DNA of 64,000 nt from Acidobacteriota bacterium (GCA_016213675.1 JACQZW010000050.1:1-64000), one strand, 5' to 3'; shown: positions 7,006 through 17,351, numbered from the stretch's first letter. Numbers and translations are program-made. Notes: generated from the letters alone by a model not told the origin.

Positions 7006-8271
7006 GTGGAGGCGGAGACGGCGACGAGGATCGGACAGTTGCTGATCGCGGGGAGCCTGGCAGGGCTCGTCGTGTCGTCGGCTCACCTCCTCGCCCCGCG
7101 GGCCGCGGCCCAGACCGCGCCCGACCCGGGCGCTGCCACCGTGGTGCCGGGCCAGGGCATGACGCCGCGCCGCGTCCTCCGCCGCGGCACCCCGGGTCGC
7201 ACTCCGACGCGCACCGCGACACCGACGCGGACCGCGGCCCCGACGAGGACGGCGGTGCCGCCGACGAGCCCGCCGGCTCCGACCCCGACGCGCACACCGA
7301 CCCGGACGGCGACCCCGCCGCCGGTCACCCCGACCCCGACACCGACCCGGACGGCGACCCGCACACCCGCGCCGACCGTCCCGCCCGGGCCCGCGCCCAG
7401 CCTCGGCGGCTGCCCGATGCTGCCCGCCAACAACATCTGGAACGCCCGCGTCGACACCGCGCCGGTGCACCCGCGCTCCGCCGACTACATCGCCACCATC
7501 GGCGCCACCCGCGGGCTGAAGGCCGACTTCGGCTCGGGGCTGTGGGATGGCGGGCCGATCGGCATCCCGTTCGTCATCGTCCCGTCGACCCAGGCGCTGG
7601 TCCCGATCACCTTCGACTACGCCGACGAGAGCGACCCCGGGCCGTACCCGATCCCCCCCGACGCGCCGATCGAAGGCGGCCCCGACTCGACCGGCGACCG
7701 CCACGTCCTCGTGCTCGTCCAGGGTCAGTGCAAGCTGTACGAGACGTGGTCGACGTACCCGAACGGCGACGGCACCTGGCGCGCCGGCTCGGGCGCGCTC
7801 TTCAACCTCACGTCCAACGCGCTTCGCCCCGACGGCTGGACCTCGGCGGACGCCGCCGGCCTGCCGCTCCTCCCCGGGCTGGTCCGCTACGACGAGGTCG
7901 CCGCCGGGGCGATCCGCCACGCCATCCGCTTCACCGCCCAACTCACCCGCAAGGCATATGTCTGGCCGGCACGCCACTACGCGTCGTCGAGCACCGACCC
8001 GGCGCGGCCGCCGATGGGCCAGCGCTTCCGCCTCAAGGCGTCGTTCGACACCTCGGGATTCGCGACCCCGGTGCGCGTCATGCTCGACGCCTTCAAGACC
8101 CACGGCCTGATCCTCGCCGACAACGGCAGCAACTGGTACGTCTCCGGCGTCCCCGACGCGCGCTGGGACAACGACGTGCTGCGCGCCCTCGCCCAGGTCC
8201 ACGGCGCGGACTTCGAGGCGGTCGACGTCTCCGGCATGATGGTCGACCCGAACTCCGGCCAGGCAAGGTAG
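7006..8271 (+). CDS. Secreted protein with Thr/Pro linker and conserved domain of unknown function
   Basis: A 421-residue exported protein. A signal peptide (hydrophobic LLIAGSLAGLVVSSAHLLA, ending at AAAQ) is followed by a Thr-Pro-Arg linker of about 70 residues built from TPT, RTATPT and similar units (roughly 60-130). The remaining 290 residues form one conserved domain starting CPMLPANNIWN and containing FDYADESDPGPYPIP and LLPGLVRYDEVAAG. I recognise this domain as recurrent in secreted bacterial proteins but know no function for it; the linker suggests it is held away from the cell surface. The GTG at 7006 is used; a TTG at 7036 would shorten the signal peptide. It is a single gene behind a palindromic site, with a heptamer array starting right after its stop codon. 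Confidence 0.75.
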   Translation: MEAETATRIGQLLIAGSLAGLVVSSAHLLAPRAAAQTAPDPGAATVVPGQGMTPRRVLRRGTPGRTPTRTATPTRTAAPTRTAVPPTSPPAPTPTRTPTRTATPPPVTPTPTPTRTATRTPAPTVPPGPAPSLGGCPMLPANNIWNARVDTAPVHPRSADYIATIGATRGLKADFGSGLWDGGPIGIPFVIVPSTQALVPITFDYADESDPGPYPIPPDAPIEGGPDSTGDRHVLVLVQGQCKLYETWSTYPNGDGTWRAGSGALFNLTSNALRPDGWTSADAAGLPLLPGLVRYDEVAAGAIRHAIRFTAQLTRKAYVWPARHYASSSTDPARPPMGQRFRLKASFDTSGFATPVRVMLDAFKTHGLILADNGSNWYVSGVPDARWDNDVLRALAQVHGADFEAVDVSGMMVDPNSGQAR

Positions 8272-8302
8272 AGAAGACAAGGGTCTGGGGTCCGGGGTCC
8301 GG
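8272..8302 (+). repeat. Heptamer array after the stop codon of the secreted protein
   Basis: Units AGAAGAC, AAGGGTC, TGGGGTC, CGGGGTC start at the base after the stop codon and give GGGG runs three bases apart. A second array of a different heptamer (CGGTCGA, GAGTCGA, GCGTTGA, GCGTTCA) lies at 8385-8412 in the same convergent spacer. The spacer has no gene. Confidence 0.7.
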
Positions 8303-8466
8303 CCCTCACCCGTCCGATCGAATCGGGAAGCTCACAGCCGACAGCTCACGGCTTCCCCACCCCCCACACGCCAAGCCACCCGCCCGGTCGAGAGTCGAGC
8401 GTTGAGCGTTCAGAACGACAGGCTTTCGGAAGCTGGCCGGGCTCGGGAACGCGACGGGCCTTGAGG

Positions 8467-9054
8467 TCAGCGGGCGAGCTCGGTCACGATCGCCCCCCAC
8501 TCGGCGGCGAGGCCGAAGCGGACGCAGATCGTGCCGATCTCGTCGCGTGAGGCGGCCGGGTTTCGCGCGAGCAACTCGAGGACGTCGAGCGTCGACTTGT
8601 AGCCCCCTGCGTACAGCTTGAGCGCCACGAGGTAGGGTACGGTGACCACGCGGAGTGACGAGCCGGCGATCAGGCCCGACGCCGCGCCTTCGACCGCGTC
8701 GCGACCCGGGTTCGAACCAGTCCCGAGCGGGTTGAGGAAGTTCACGACCTGGACCGGGTCGAACCCCTCCCCGGTCACCGTGAGCACGCCGCCCAGCGGG
8801 TCGTCGGCATCAGGTGTCACCAGGCTTGCGGCGACGCCGAGGTCCTCCTCGATTCGCCGTCGTGCGGCGGCCAGGGTCGAGAACGGGTCGGTGGCGACGG
8901 CGAGATCGACGTCCTCGGTCGCGCGCGGGTAGCCGTGAACGGCGAGCGCCGCAGCGCCGATGAGTGCGCTGGGAACACCCAGGTCCTCGAGGATGCGGGC
9001 GACCCCCGCGGCGACGTCGAGGGTCCGGTCGCCGTGCAGATCGGAGTCAGTCAT
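8467..9054 (-). CDS. Nucleotidyltransferase-fold protein (AbiEii-like)
   Basis: A 195-residue protein with a minimal nucleotidyltransferase core: IGAAALAVHGYPRATEDVDL, including the Asp48-x-Asp50 metal pair, with the HG-x-R-x-T-x-D-x-D layout of AbiEii-type and related proteins. The second glycine of the usual GG motif is alanine. The C-terminal half carries the conserved helical segment PYLVALKLYAGGYKSTLDVLELL. Proteins of this size are often half of a two-gene unit with a small partner, some of them toxin-antitoxin systems. The start at 9054 overlaps the upstream small gene by 8 bases, pointing to translational coupling. The larger reading frame running to 9339 is rejected because its N-terminus is low-complexity and overlaps the opposite gene. 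Confidence 0.7.
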   Translation of the reverse strand: MTDSDLHGDRTLDVAAGVARILEDLGVPSALIGAAALAVHGYPRATEDVDLAVATDPFSTLAAARRRIEEDLGVAASLVTPDADDPLGGVLTVTGEGFDPVQVVNFLNPLGTGSNPGRDAVEGAASGLIAGSSLRVVTVPYLVALKLYAGGYKSTLDVLELLARNPAASRDEIGTICVRFGLAAEWGAIVTELAR

Positions 9055-9226
9055 TGGCGCCCTGGGGCCCCGCGGCAAGCCGTCGCACCCGGCGGCCGAG
9101 CCGGAGTGCGAGGAGGATGCGGGCGCGGCCGTCGAGCCGCTCCAGACGGTCTCGTTCTCCCGCCCTCGCACGCTCGGCTGTGCGGCTGCGGCGCTCCCGG
9201 AGCATTTGGACGGCGACCAGGGCCAT
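9047..9226 (-). CDS. Small partner protein of the nucleotidyltransferase
   Basis: A 59-residue basic protein starting MALVAVQMLRERRSRTAERA and ending in LALRLGRRVRRLAAG. It overlaps the next gene by 8 bases and has its own -10 box (TAGGAT, preceded by TGC) exactly 6 bases before the ATG at 9226. The LALRLG-type C-terminus resembles that of small proteins that precede nucleotidyltransferase genes elsewhere, so an antitoxin-like role is possible. The evidence is gene order and promoter position more than sequence similarity. Confidence 0.5.
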   Translation of the reverse strand: MALVAVQMLRERRSRTAERARAGERDRLERLDGRARILLALRLGRRVRRLAAGPQGAND

Positions 9227-9232
9227 GCGCAA

Positions 9233-9254
9233 ATCCTAGCATGCCGAGTAAGAT
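9233..9254. promoter_or_regulatory. Back-to-back -10 boxes of two divergent leaderless genes
   Basis: On the minus strand TAGGAT (9238-9233, with an extended TGC) precedes the ATG at 9226 by 6 bases. On the plus strand TAAGAT (9249-9254) precedes the GTG at 9261 by 6 bases. Neither gene has a Shine-Dalgarno sequence. The two start codons are only 34 bases apart. Confidence 0.6.
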
Positions 9255-9260
9255 GCGGGC

Positions 9261-10079
9261 GTGAGCTGGCAGCGCCTCCTGGGTGTGGTCGCCGGTGCCG
9301 CCGCCGTTGCGGCAGCCGGGGGGAACTCCACCGCGCCACCGCAAGTACGGCCCGGCGGGGTGGTGCGCTGGCCGGGTCAGGGAGTTACCGCCTGCGGCGT
9401 GGGCGAGCGCGAGTGGGCGCCGCTCGCCGGCGCCTGCTGGTACCCGGTGGACCTCGAGGCAAAGGGGGCGATCGAGGTGACGCGATGGCGCGAGGGGCGT
9501 CGCGAGACCCGCCGCGTCATCGTCGCCCGCTACCCCTACGCCGAGCAGCGCCTCAAGGTCCCGGACACGATGGTGGACCTGTCGCCCTCCGACCAGGCGC
9601 GAGTCGCCCGCGAGAACGCGCGCATCGTGCCCTTGTGGCGGCTCGAGGGGCCCGCACGCTTCGCCCTGCCGCTCGCCGCGCCGCTCGCCGACCTCGTGCC
9701 GCACGGCCGCTTCGGCGCCCGCCGCGTGTTCAACGGCAAGCCGAAGAGCCCCCACGGCGGCGAGGACTACCGCGCCGCGCCCGGCACCCCGGTGCTCGCC
9801 CCCGCCGACGGCGTCGTCGCGCTCGCCGAGGCGCACTTCTTCGCCGGCAACGGGGTGTACCTCGACCACGGCGGCGGGCTGGTCACGATGCTGTTCCACC
9901 TGTCGCGGATCGACGTCGAGGCCGGCCAGCAGGTGCGGCGCGGCCAGGTCGTGGGCGCGGTCGGCGCGACCGGACGGGTGACCGGGCCACACCTCCACTT
10001 CGGGGCCCGCTGGCACGGCGCCCGCGTCGACCCGGCGCTCCTGCTCGCCGCCCACCCCGCCGTCGCCGACCTTCCCTGA
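9261..10079 (+). CDS. M23 family (LytM-type) metallopeptidase
   Basis: A 272-residue exported peptidoglycan endopeptidase or LytM-fold regulator. A short N-terminal hydrophobic segment (LLGVVAGAAAVAAA) serves as signal peptide or anchor. The M23 domain occupies about residues 150-265. The zinc ligands are complete: His165 and Asp169 in HGGEDY, and the HLH motif at 244-246, with VYLDHGGG between them. With all ligands present it is probably catalytically active and cuts peptide cross-links in the wall. The N-terminal third (WPGQGV...LKVPDTMVDLS) resembles the front part of other M23 proteins with an N-terminal beta domain. It is a single gene with a leaderless GTG start, convergent with lon. 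Confidence 0.87.
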   Translation: MSWQRLLGVVAGAAAVAAAGGNSTAPPQVRPGGVVRWPGQGVTACGVGEREWAPLAGACWYPVDLEAKGAIEVTRWREGRRETRRVIVARYPYAEQRLKVPDTMVDLSPSDQARVARENARIVPLWRLEGPARFALPLAAPLADLVPHGRFGARRVFNGKPKSPHGGEDYRAAPGTPVLAPADGVVALAEAHFFAGNGVYLDHGGGLVTMLFHLSRIDVEAGQQVRRGQVVGAVGATGRVTGPHLHFGARWHGARVDPALLLAAHPAVADLP

Positions 10080-10149
10080 CCTCCCGCCCCCGCGCAAACG
10101 TGCAGCTCACGGCGTACCGTCGTACGGGCGTTGGCTGTCGCAAGACGCC

Positions 10150-10267
10150 GGGGAGAGGGAAGAGGGCAGTGGGGAGAGCCCCACCCGCCCGGAAGCTCAC
10201 AGGGGTGGAGCAGATGGCCGTGTGATTGGCCCTCTCCCCTCTCCCCTCTTCCCTCTCCCCTGTCTCT
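10150..10267. repeat. Two opposed heptamer arrays between M23 gene and lon
   Basis: On the plus strand 10150-10177 reads GGGGAGA, GGGAAGA, GGGCAGT, GGGGAGA. On the minus strand 10267-10233 reads AGAGACA, GGGGAGA, GGGAAGA, GGGGAGA, GGGGAGA, beginning at the base after the lon stop codon. The two arrays can pair with each other as an imperfect stem. The remaining spacer (10080-10149) shows nothing. Confidence 0.8.
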
Positions 10268-12706
<2,439 letters not shown>

Positions 12707-12753
12707 CTCGGCTCCTCGGCGCGCCACACGGCCGGCGCGCTCCCCGTCGATAA

Positions 12754-12774
12754 CTTGAGCAAGACAGGCTCAAA
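12754..12774 (-). promoter_or_regulatory. HAIR element (HspR operator) over the lon promoter
   Basis: The inverted repeat CTTGAGC-N7-GCTCAAA closely matches the HspR consensus CTTGAGT-N7-ACTCAAG. Read on the minus strand, TTGAGC within it could serve as the -35 box, with TATCGA 15 bases downstream as the -10. HspR bound here would block RNA polymerase until heat or unfolded protein releases it. Confidence 0.72.
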
Positions 12775-12842
12775 TTCCCGCCGAGCCGTCCGCCGAGCGC
12801 CTCGAGGCCCCGGGAGGCGGCGCACGCCGGCCCCCGGCGGGC

Positions 12843-12848
12843 TACAAT
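12843..12848 (+). promoter_or_regulatory. -10 box (TACAAT) of the leaderless STAS gene
   Basis: TACAAT ends 5 bases before the ATG at 12854. No ribosome-binding site is possible between them. The lon promoter faces the other way about 70 bases to the left. Confidence 0.6.
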
Positions 12849-12853
12849 GCGGC

Positions 12854-13192
12854 ATGCGCGCCGAGACCCGCCGGGTGGACGACGTCACCATCGTGGACCT
12901 CCGCGGCGACCTCGTGGTCGGCGACGGCGACGAGGTGCTGCACGAGCTGTTCGAGAAGCTGCTCGCCGAAGGGCATTCGAAGATCCTCCTCAACCTCTCG
13001 CACGTCGACCGGATGGACAGCTCGGGGATCGGCGAGCTGGTCTCCGGCTGGAAGCAGGCCCGGCGGCAGAACCACTCGGTCCGGCTCGTGCGCCTCGGCG
13101 ACCGCGTCAGGCACGCCCTGCACCTCTCGCAGCTCCTGCCGCTGATCGACGTCTACGAGACCGAGAAGGACGCCCTGACAGCCTTCAAGTAG
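12854..13192 (+). CDS. STAS domain protein, anti-sigma-factor antagonist type
   Basis: A 112-residue single STAS domain of the SpoIIAA/RsbV kind. These proteins bind or release an anti-sigma kinase depending on phosphorylation of a serine. The signature block NLSHVDRMDSSGIGEL (residues 47-62) is intact, with Ser56/Ser57 as the phosphorylatable pair. No anti-sigma kinase or phosphatase gene lies in this window, so its partner must be elsewhere. It is divergent from lon and sits beside a HAIR site, but its own promoter is separate. The ATG at 12854 starts the family-typical N-terminus and is probably also the first transcribed base. Confidence 0.85.
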   Translation: MRAETRRVDDVTIVDLRGDLVVGDGDEVLHELFEKLLAEGHSKILLNLSHVDRMDSSGIGELVSGWKQARRQNHSVRLVRLGDRVRHALHLSQLLPLIDVYETEKDALTAFK

Positions 13193-13258
13193 CGGCCGGC
13201 CTCTTTCCCAAGCCGGACCAACCCCCGTTCGCCCGCCCTGCAGGTCCTCCGGAAGACC

Positions 13259-13277
13259 GGCCGCCCGGCGGGCGGCC
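13259..13277. terminator. GC-rich hairpin between STAS gene and galT
   Basis: GGCCGCCCG and CGGGCGGCC are perfect 9-base arms around one base, so the real loop opens slightly. There is no T tract on either side. It lies between two convergent genes and could end transcription from either, although intrinsic termination without a U tract is uncertain. Confidence 0.45.
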
Positions 13278-13318
13278 GCACCATGACTCGCGGATTCGTT
13301 GGTGTTGCTGCGGGCCGC

Positions 13319-13353
13319 TCTCCCCTCTTCCCTCGCCCCTCTCCCCTGTCTTT
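13319..13353 (-). repeat. Heptamer array after the galT stop codon
   Basis: Read on the galT strand: AAAGACA, GGGGAGA, GGGGCGA, GGGAAGA, GGGGAGA, beginning 14 bases after the stop. The unit order matches the arrays after the PhzF-like gene and lon, so these are copies of one element. Confidence 0.78.
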
Positions 13354-13367
13354 CAAGCGGGCGGCCG

Positions 13368-14372
13368 CTACGCCTCCGGCAGGGTCACGTTACGAAGGAA
13401 CGCCGCGCTCGCCTCGGGCAGCGCGGTGTTGATGAACATCCCGGTGCCGAGCTCGAAGCCGGCCGCCTTGGAGACGCGGGGGACCAGCGAGAGGTACCAG
13501 TGGAAGTACTTCACCGCGCCCTCCTCCGGCGACAGCGAGCGGATCACGACGTTGTAGGCGGGGTCGTCGAGGCCGAAGTGGAGGCGCCGCAGGGTGTCCC
13601 GGAGGACCGCCGCGAGATCGGCGAGCTCGGAGTCGCGGATCGCGCCGAAGTCGGCGCTGTGGCGGCGCGGGAAGATCCACAGGTGGAACGGCGACAGCGC
13701 GGCGTACGGCACGAAGGCTACGAACGAGGCGTTCTCGGCGACCACCCGGACGCCGTCGGCGAGCTCCTCCCCGAGGAGTCGGCAATACAGGCAGGCGCCG
13801 AGGTCGCCGTAGTAGCGCAGCGCGTCCTCGATCCGCCGGCGCACCTGGCCGGGCACGACGGGCATCCCAACGACCTGCGAGTGCGGGTGCTCGAGCGAGG
13901 TCCCGGCTGCCTCGCCGTGGTTCTTGAAGATGACGACGTGCTCGACCCGGGGGTCCTTGTAGAACGCGACGAACCGGTGGCGGTAGGCATCCAGCACGTG
14001 CTGCAGCATCCCGAGCGGGAGCAGGGCGGGCGGGACGTCGTGCGCCGGGGTCTCGATGATCACCTCGTGCCGGCCGACGCCCGACAGGAACGTCTTGAGG
14101 CCGAGGTCGTGGCGATCGGTGTCGCCGTCGGGCATGAGCGCCGAGTACTTGTTGGGCACCGAGCGGACCAGCCAGGCGCCGGCTCCGTCCGCGACCTCGA
14201 AGGTGACGCCGGGGACGGCCTCGTCGTGCCCGGGGCAGAATGGGCAGGTCGGCGAGAATCTCGGCAGCGCCTTCCGCTCGCGCGCCTGGGCGAACTCCTC
14301 GGGACGGCGCGCCCGTTCGGTGGCGATGATCACCCACTCGCCCGTGACCTGGTTGAGTCGCACCTCAGGCAT
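13368..14372 (-). CDS. galT: Galactose-1-phosphate uridylyltransferase
   Basis: A 334-residue HIT-superfamily nucleotidyltransferase of the Leloir pathway, exchanging UMP between UDP-glucose and galactose-1-phosphate. The active-site motif SLEHPHSQVVG has its His-Pro-His at 162-164, matching E. coli His164/His166 closely. A CPFCPGHD metal-type motif lies near residue 50, and the typical C-terminal FHWYLSLVPRVSKAAGFELGTGMFIN is present in pieces. GGAGG precedes the ATG at 14372 by four bases; the longer frame to 14717 has no family similarity upstream. Some relatives act on ADP-glucose instead, so the sugar specificity is likely but not proven. No galK or galE is nearby. Confidence 0.88.
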   Translation of the reverse strand: MPEVRLNQVTGEWVIIATERARRPEEFAQARERKALPRFSPTCPFCPGHDEAVPGVTFEVADGAGAWLVRSVPNKYSALMPDGDTDRHDLGLKTFLSGVGRHEVIIETPAHDVPPALLPLGMLQHVLDAYRHRFVAFYKDPRVEHVVIFKNHGEAAGTSLEHPHSQVVGMPVVPGQVRRRIEDALRYYGDLGACLYCRLLGEELADGVRVVAENASFVAFVPYAALSPFHLWIFPRRHSADFGAIRDSELADLAAVLRDTLRRLHFGLDDPAYNVVIRSLSPEEGAVKYFHWYLSLVPRVSKAAGFELGTGMFINTALPEASAAFLRNVTLPEA

Positions 14373-14522
14373 CGCGCCTCCCCCGCCGCCCGTCCGGCGG
14401 CTGTTCCCTCGCGGCACCGCACCGAACCTGCCCGGTGTGTAGCGCCCGCCCCGGGTGCTGTCAAGCGCAGAGCCCGGTCGAGTCGGCCGTCCGATCAGGT
14501 CCGGCCAGGAATGACCGCGGTG

Positions 14523-14528
14523 TATGAT
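14523..14528 (+). promoter_or_regulatory. -10 box (TATGAT) of the ATP-grasp gene
   Basis: TATGAT lies 31 bases before the ATG, leaving a normal leader of about 25 bases with an AAGGAGAGG ribosome site. This gene is a leadered counterexample to the leaderless pattern around it. Confidence 0.5.
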
Positions 14529-14559
14529 CCCTTCATCCGGTGTGCAAGGAGAGGCAGTC

Positions 14560-15504
14560 ATGACCAAGAAGATCGGTGTCCTGCGCGGTGTCGAGAACTC
14601 GTTTCCGGAGGCGCTCCTCGCCCGCATCAACGACGAGTATGCGTCCTCGGACGTGATCGCCGAGTTCGTCGCCATCGACGCCGTCCGCCTCGGCGGCGAG
14701 GTCGCGCACGACGTCATCCTCGACCGCGCTTCCCACGACGTGCCCTTCTACCGCTCCTTCCTCAAGTGGGCGGCGCTGCGCGGCGTCACCGTGGTCAACA
14801 ATCCGTTCTGGTCGAGCGCCGACGACGCGTTCGTCGACGCGGCGATCGTCCACGGGCTCTCCCTCGCGGCCCCGAAGACCGCGATCCTGCCGCACAAGCA
14901 GCGGCCGCAGTTCACCGAGGCGGGGACGTTCCGGAACCTGCGCTTCCCGGTCGACTGGCCGGGGGTGTTCGCCGACATCGGCTTCCCCGCGGTCCTCAAG
15001 ACCCACGACGGCGCCGGTCGCCGCGGCGCGACGGTGGTTCACTCGGCCGAGCAGTTCTTCGCCGCCTACGACGCCTCGGGGACGGCGTGCATGATGCTGC
15101 AGGAGGTGGTCCCGGCGGAGGCGACGTTCCGCTGCGCCTGCATCGGCAGGAGCGACGTGCTGGTGATGCGCTTCAACCCCACCGCGCCGGCCGGCCGGCG
15201 CCACCTGGACGTCCCGACGGAGAAGCTCCCGGCGACCCTCAAGCGGCGCCTCGAGCGCGACACCAGGGCGATCTGCAAGGCGCTCGGCACCGACGTCAAC
15301 GTCGTCGAGTTCGCGGTCCAGGACGGCACGCCGGTCGTCATCGACGCCTCGGACCCGGTGCGGGACGCCGACGTCGCCTCGCTCGGAGAGGACAACTTCG
15401 AGTGGTTGGTGCGCGCCACCGCCGCGTTCCTGGTCGAGACCGCGCTGGAGAGCAAGCGCCCGCTGCAGTGGAACGCCAACGGTCTGCTGAAGTCGCGGGC
15501 CTGA
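14560..15504 (+). CDS. ATP-grasp domain protein of unknown substrate
   Basis: A 314-residue cytoplasmic protein that reads as an ATP-grasp ligase. The N-terminal Rossmann-like part begins KKIGVLRGVENSFPEALLARIN. The central ATP-binding segment includes FPAVLKTHDGAGRRGATVV (a Lys followed by a glycine-rich loop) and MLQEVVPAEATFRC. The C-terminal VNVVEFAVQDGTPVVIDASDPV carries the acidic residues that bind magnesium. Enzymes of this fold join a carboxylate to an amine or similar group, often making peptides or modified cofactors. The substrate is not predictable. AAGGAGAGG lies seven bases before the ATG at 14560. It is followed in the same direction by aspS after 92 bases that contain their own promoter, so the two need not be co-regulated. 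Confidence 0.7.
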   Translation: MTKKIGVLRGVENSFPEALLARINDEYASSDVIAEFVAIDAVRLGGEVAHDVILDRASHDVPFYRSFLKWAALRGVTVVNNPFWSSADDAFVDAAIVHGLSLAAPKTAILPHKQRPQFTEAGTFRNLRFPVDWPGVFADIGFPAVLKTHDGAGRRGATVVHSAEQFFAAYDASGTACMMLQEVVPAEATFRCACIGRSDVLVMRFNPTAPAGRRHLDVPTEKLPATLKRRLERDTRAICKALGTDVNVVEFAVQDGTPVVIDASDPVRDADVASLGEDNFEWLVRATAAFLVETALESKRPLQWNANGLLKSRA

Positions 15505-15556
15505 CGACCCTGGCCCGACCCCCCGATCGGAAGCCTCCCGCCGCGTCGCCGGCTGG

Positions 15557-15562
15557 TAGAAT
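15557..15562 (+). promoter_or_regulatory. Extended -10 box (TGG-TAGAAT) of aspS
   Basis: TAGAAT preceded by TGG lies 34 bases before the ATG. The leader has a clear GGAGGAG ribosome site. Confidence 0.5.
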
Positions 15563-15596
15563 CGCGGCCGCGACGAGAGTCGGAGGAGCAACGCGG

Positions 15597-17351
15597 ATGC
15601 GCGAGATGACGACATGGGAACGGCCTTTCTGCGGCGCGCTGCGCGCCGCAGACGCGGGCAGGCGGGTCGAGCTGGTCGGCTGGGTGCGGCGGCGGCGCGA
15701 CCTCGGCGGGATCATGTTCGTCGACCTGCGCGACCGTGAGGGCTGGGTGCAGGTGCTGTTCCCCGAGGAGCCGCTCAAGGGCGCCGCGGCGGCGCTCTCC
15801 GCCGAGGACGTGATCCGCGTGGTCGGCACGGTGCGCCCGCGCCCGGCCGAGATGGTCAACCGCGACATGGCGACCGGCGAGATCGAGGTGGTGGCCGAGC
15901 GGCTCGAGCTGTTGAACCAGGCCGAGACACCGCCGTTCGTCGTCGAGGACTCGGTCAACGCCTCGGAGGAGCTGCGCCTGCGCCACCGCACCCTCGACCT
16001 CCGCCGGCCGGAGATGATGGCGAACCTCGTGCTGCGCGACCGCATCACCTTCGCCGTGCGCCAGTACTTCCACGAGATGGCGTTCGTCGAGGTCGAGACG
16101 CCGATCCTGACCCGCTCGACCCCCGAGGGCGCGCGCGATTTCCTGGTGCCGTCGCGCCTGTCGCCCGGGACGTTCTACGCCCTGCCGCAGTCGCCGCAGC
16201 TCTTCAAGCAGCTCCTCCAGGTCGCCGGCCTCGGCCGCTACGTGCAGATCGCCCGCTGCTTCCGCGACGAGGACCTCCGTGCCGACCGCCAGCCCGAGTT
16301 CACCCAGGTCGACGTCGAGGCGTCGTTCATCGAGGAGGAGGACGTCTACGCCCTCGTCGAGGGCCTCTTCCACCGCATCTTCCCGCTCGTCGGCATCGAG
16401 CCGCCGCGGCCGTTCCCGCGGCTGTCGTACGCCGAGGCGATGGAGCGATTCGGCGTCGACCGTCCCGACATGCGGTTCGGCATGGAACTCGTGGAGCTCG
16501 GCGACGTCGCCCGCGGGTGTGCCTTCGAGGTGCTCGTGAAGGCCGCCGCGACGGGTCGCGTCAAGGGCCTCGTAGTGCCCGGCGGCGCGGCCTTCTCGCG
16601 CAAGCAGCTCGACGAGCTCTCCGACCTCGTCAAGCCCTACGGCGCGCCCGGCGTGCTGTGGTTCCGGCGCACCGCCGAGGGCTTCGGCTCGCCGGCCAGG
16701 AAGGCGCTCGGCGACGCCGGCATCGAGGCGTTCCTCGCCGCCGCCGGCGCCGGCCCCGACGACCTGCTCGTCGCCCTCGGCGGCCCGGCCAAGGTCGTGT
16801 TCGCCGCGCTCGCCGCGCTGCGCGTCGAGCTGGCCAGGCGCCTCGGCCTGATCGACAAGGCGAAGCACGCGTTCCTCTGGGTGACCGACTTCCCGCTCCT
16901 CGAGTGGGACGACGACACCAAGCGCTACTACGCCTGCCACCACCCGTTCACATCTCCGAAGCCCGAGGACGTCGCCCTGCTCGAGAGCGAGCCCGCTCGG
17001 GTCCGCGCCCGTGCCTACGACGTGGTCATGGACGGCATCGAGCTCGGGGGCGGGTCGATCCGGATCCACGACCCGGGACTGCAGCGGCGCGTGTTCGCCG
17101 CGCTCGGTATCGACGAGGCCGAAGCGCGGCACAAGTTCGGGTTCCTGCTCGAGGCGTTCCGCTACGGCGCCCCGCCTCATGGCGGCGTCGCCCTCGGGCT
17201 CGACCGCATGATCATGTTGATGGCAGGGCGGGATTCGATCCGCGACGTCATCGCCTTCCCGAAGACGACGGCGGGCAACTGTCTGCTCACCGACGCGCCC
17301 AACACCGTCGACGCGGCCCAGCTCGCCGAGCTGAAGATCCGTCCGAGCTGA
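15597..17351 (+). CDS. aspS: Aspartyl-tRNA synthetase
   Basis: A 584-residue class II aminoacyl-tRNA synthetase that charges tRNA-Asp. The N-terminal OB-fold anticodon domain (VELVGWVRRRRDLGGIMFVDLRDR, about 17-40) is followed by motif 2 (FRDEDLRADRQPEFTQVD) and motif 3 (GGVALGLDRMIMLMAGRDSIRDVIAFPKT, read in pieces). The bacterial insertion (GAD) domain lies between motifs 2 and 3, giving the normal length. The start at 15597 has GGAGGAG eight bases upstream. Whether it also mischarges tRNA-Asn cannot be decided here, since no GatCAB genes are in the window. It is probably a single gene; the next operon begins after 77 bases. Confidence 0.97.
   Translation: MREMTTWERPFCGALRAADAGRRVELVGWVRRRRDLGGIMFVDLRDREGWVQVLFPEEPLKGAAAALSAEDVIRVVGTVRPRPAEMVNRDMATGEIEVVAERLELLNQAETPPFVVEDSVNASEELRLRHRTLDLRRPEMMANLVLRDRITFAVRQYFHEMAFVEVETPILTRSTPEGARDFLVPSRLSPGTFYALPQSPQLFKQLLQVAGLGRYVQIARCFRDEDLRADRQPEFTQVDVEASFIEEEDVYALVEGLFHRIFPLVGIEPPRPFPRLSYAEAMERFGVDRPDMRFGMELVELGDVARGCAFEVLVKAAATGRVKGLVVPGGAAFSRKQLDELSDLVKPYGAPGVLWFRRTAEGFGSPARKALGDAGIEAFLAAAGAGPDDLLVALGGPAKVVFAALAALRVELARRLGLIDKAKHAFLWVTDFPLLEWDDDTKRYYACHHPFTSPKPEDVALLESEPARVRARAYDVVMDGIELGGGSIRIHDPGLQRRVFAALGIDEAEARHKFGFLLEAFRYGAPPHGGVALGLDRMIMLMAGRDSIRDVIAFPKTTAGNCLLTDAPNTVDAAQLAELKIRPS

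Noticed and set aside
7180..7390. Repetitive DNA that might be a CRISPR or minisatellite
   Set aside because: It encodes the Thr/Pro linker of a secreted protein in frame, with irregular units and no spacers.
8709..8718. GGTTCGAACC, like the T-arm of a tRNA
   Set aside because: It lies inside the nucleotidyltransferase gene and no acceptor, D or anticodon stems fit around it.
13299..15596. N-terminal extension of the aspS frame by about 770 codons
   Set aside because: It overlaps galT and the ATP-grasp gene, shows no similarity to anything, and aspS has its own promoter and GGAGGAG site at 15597.
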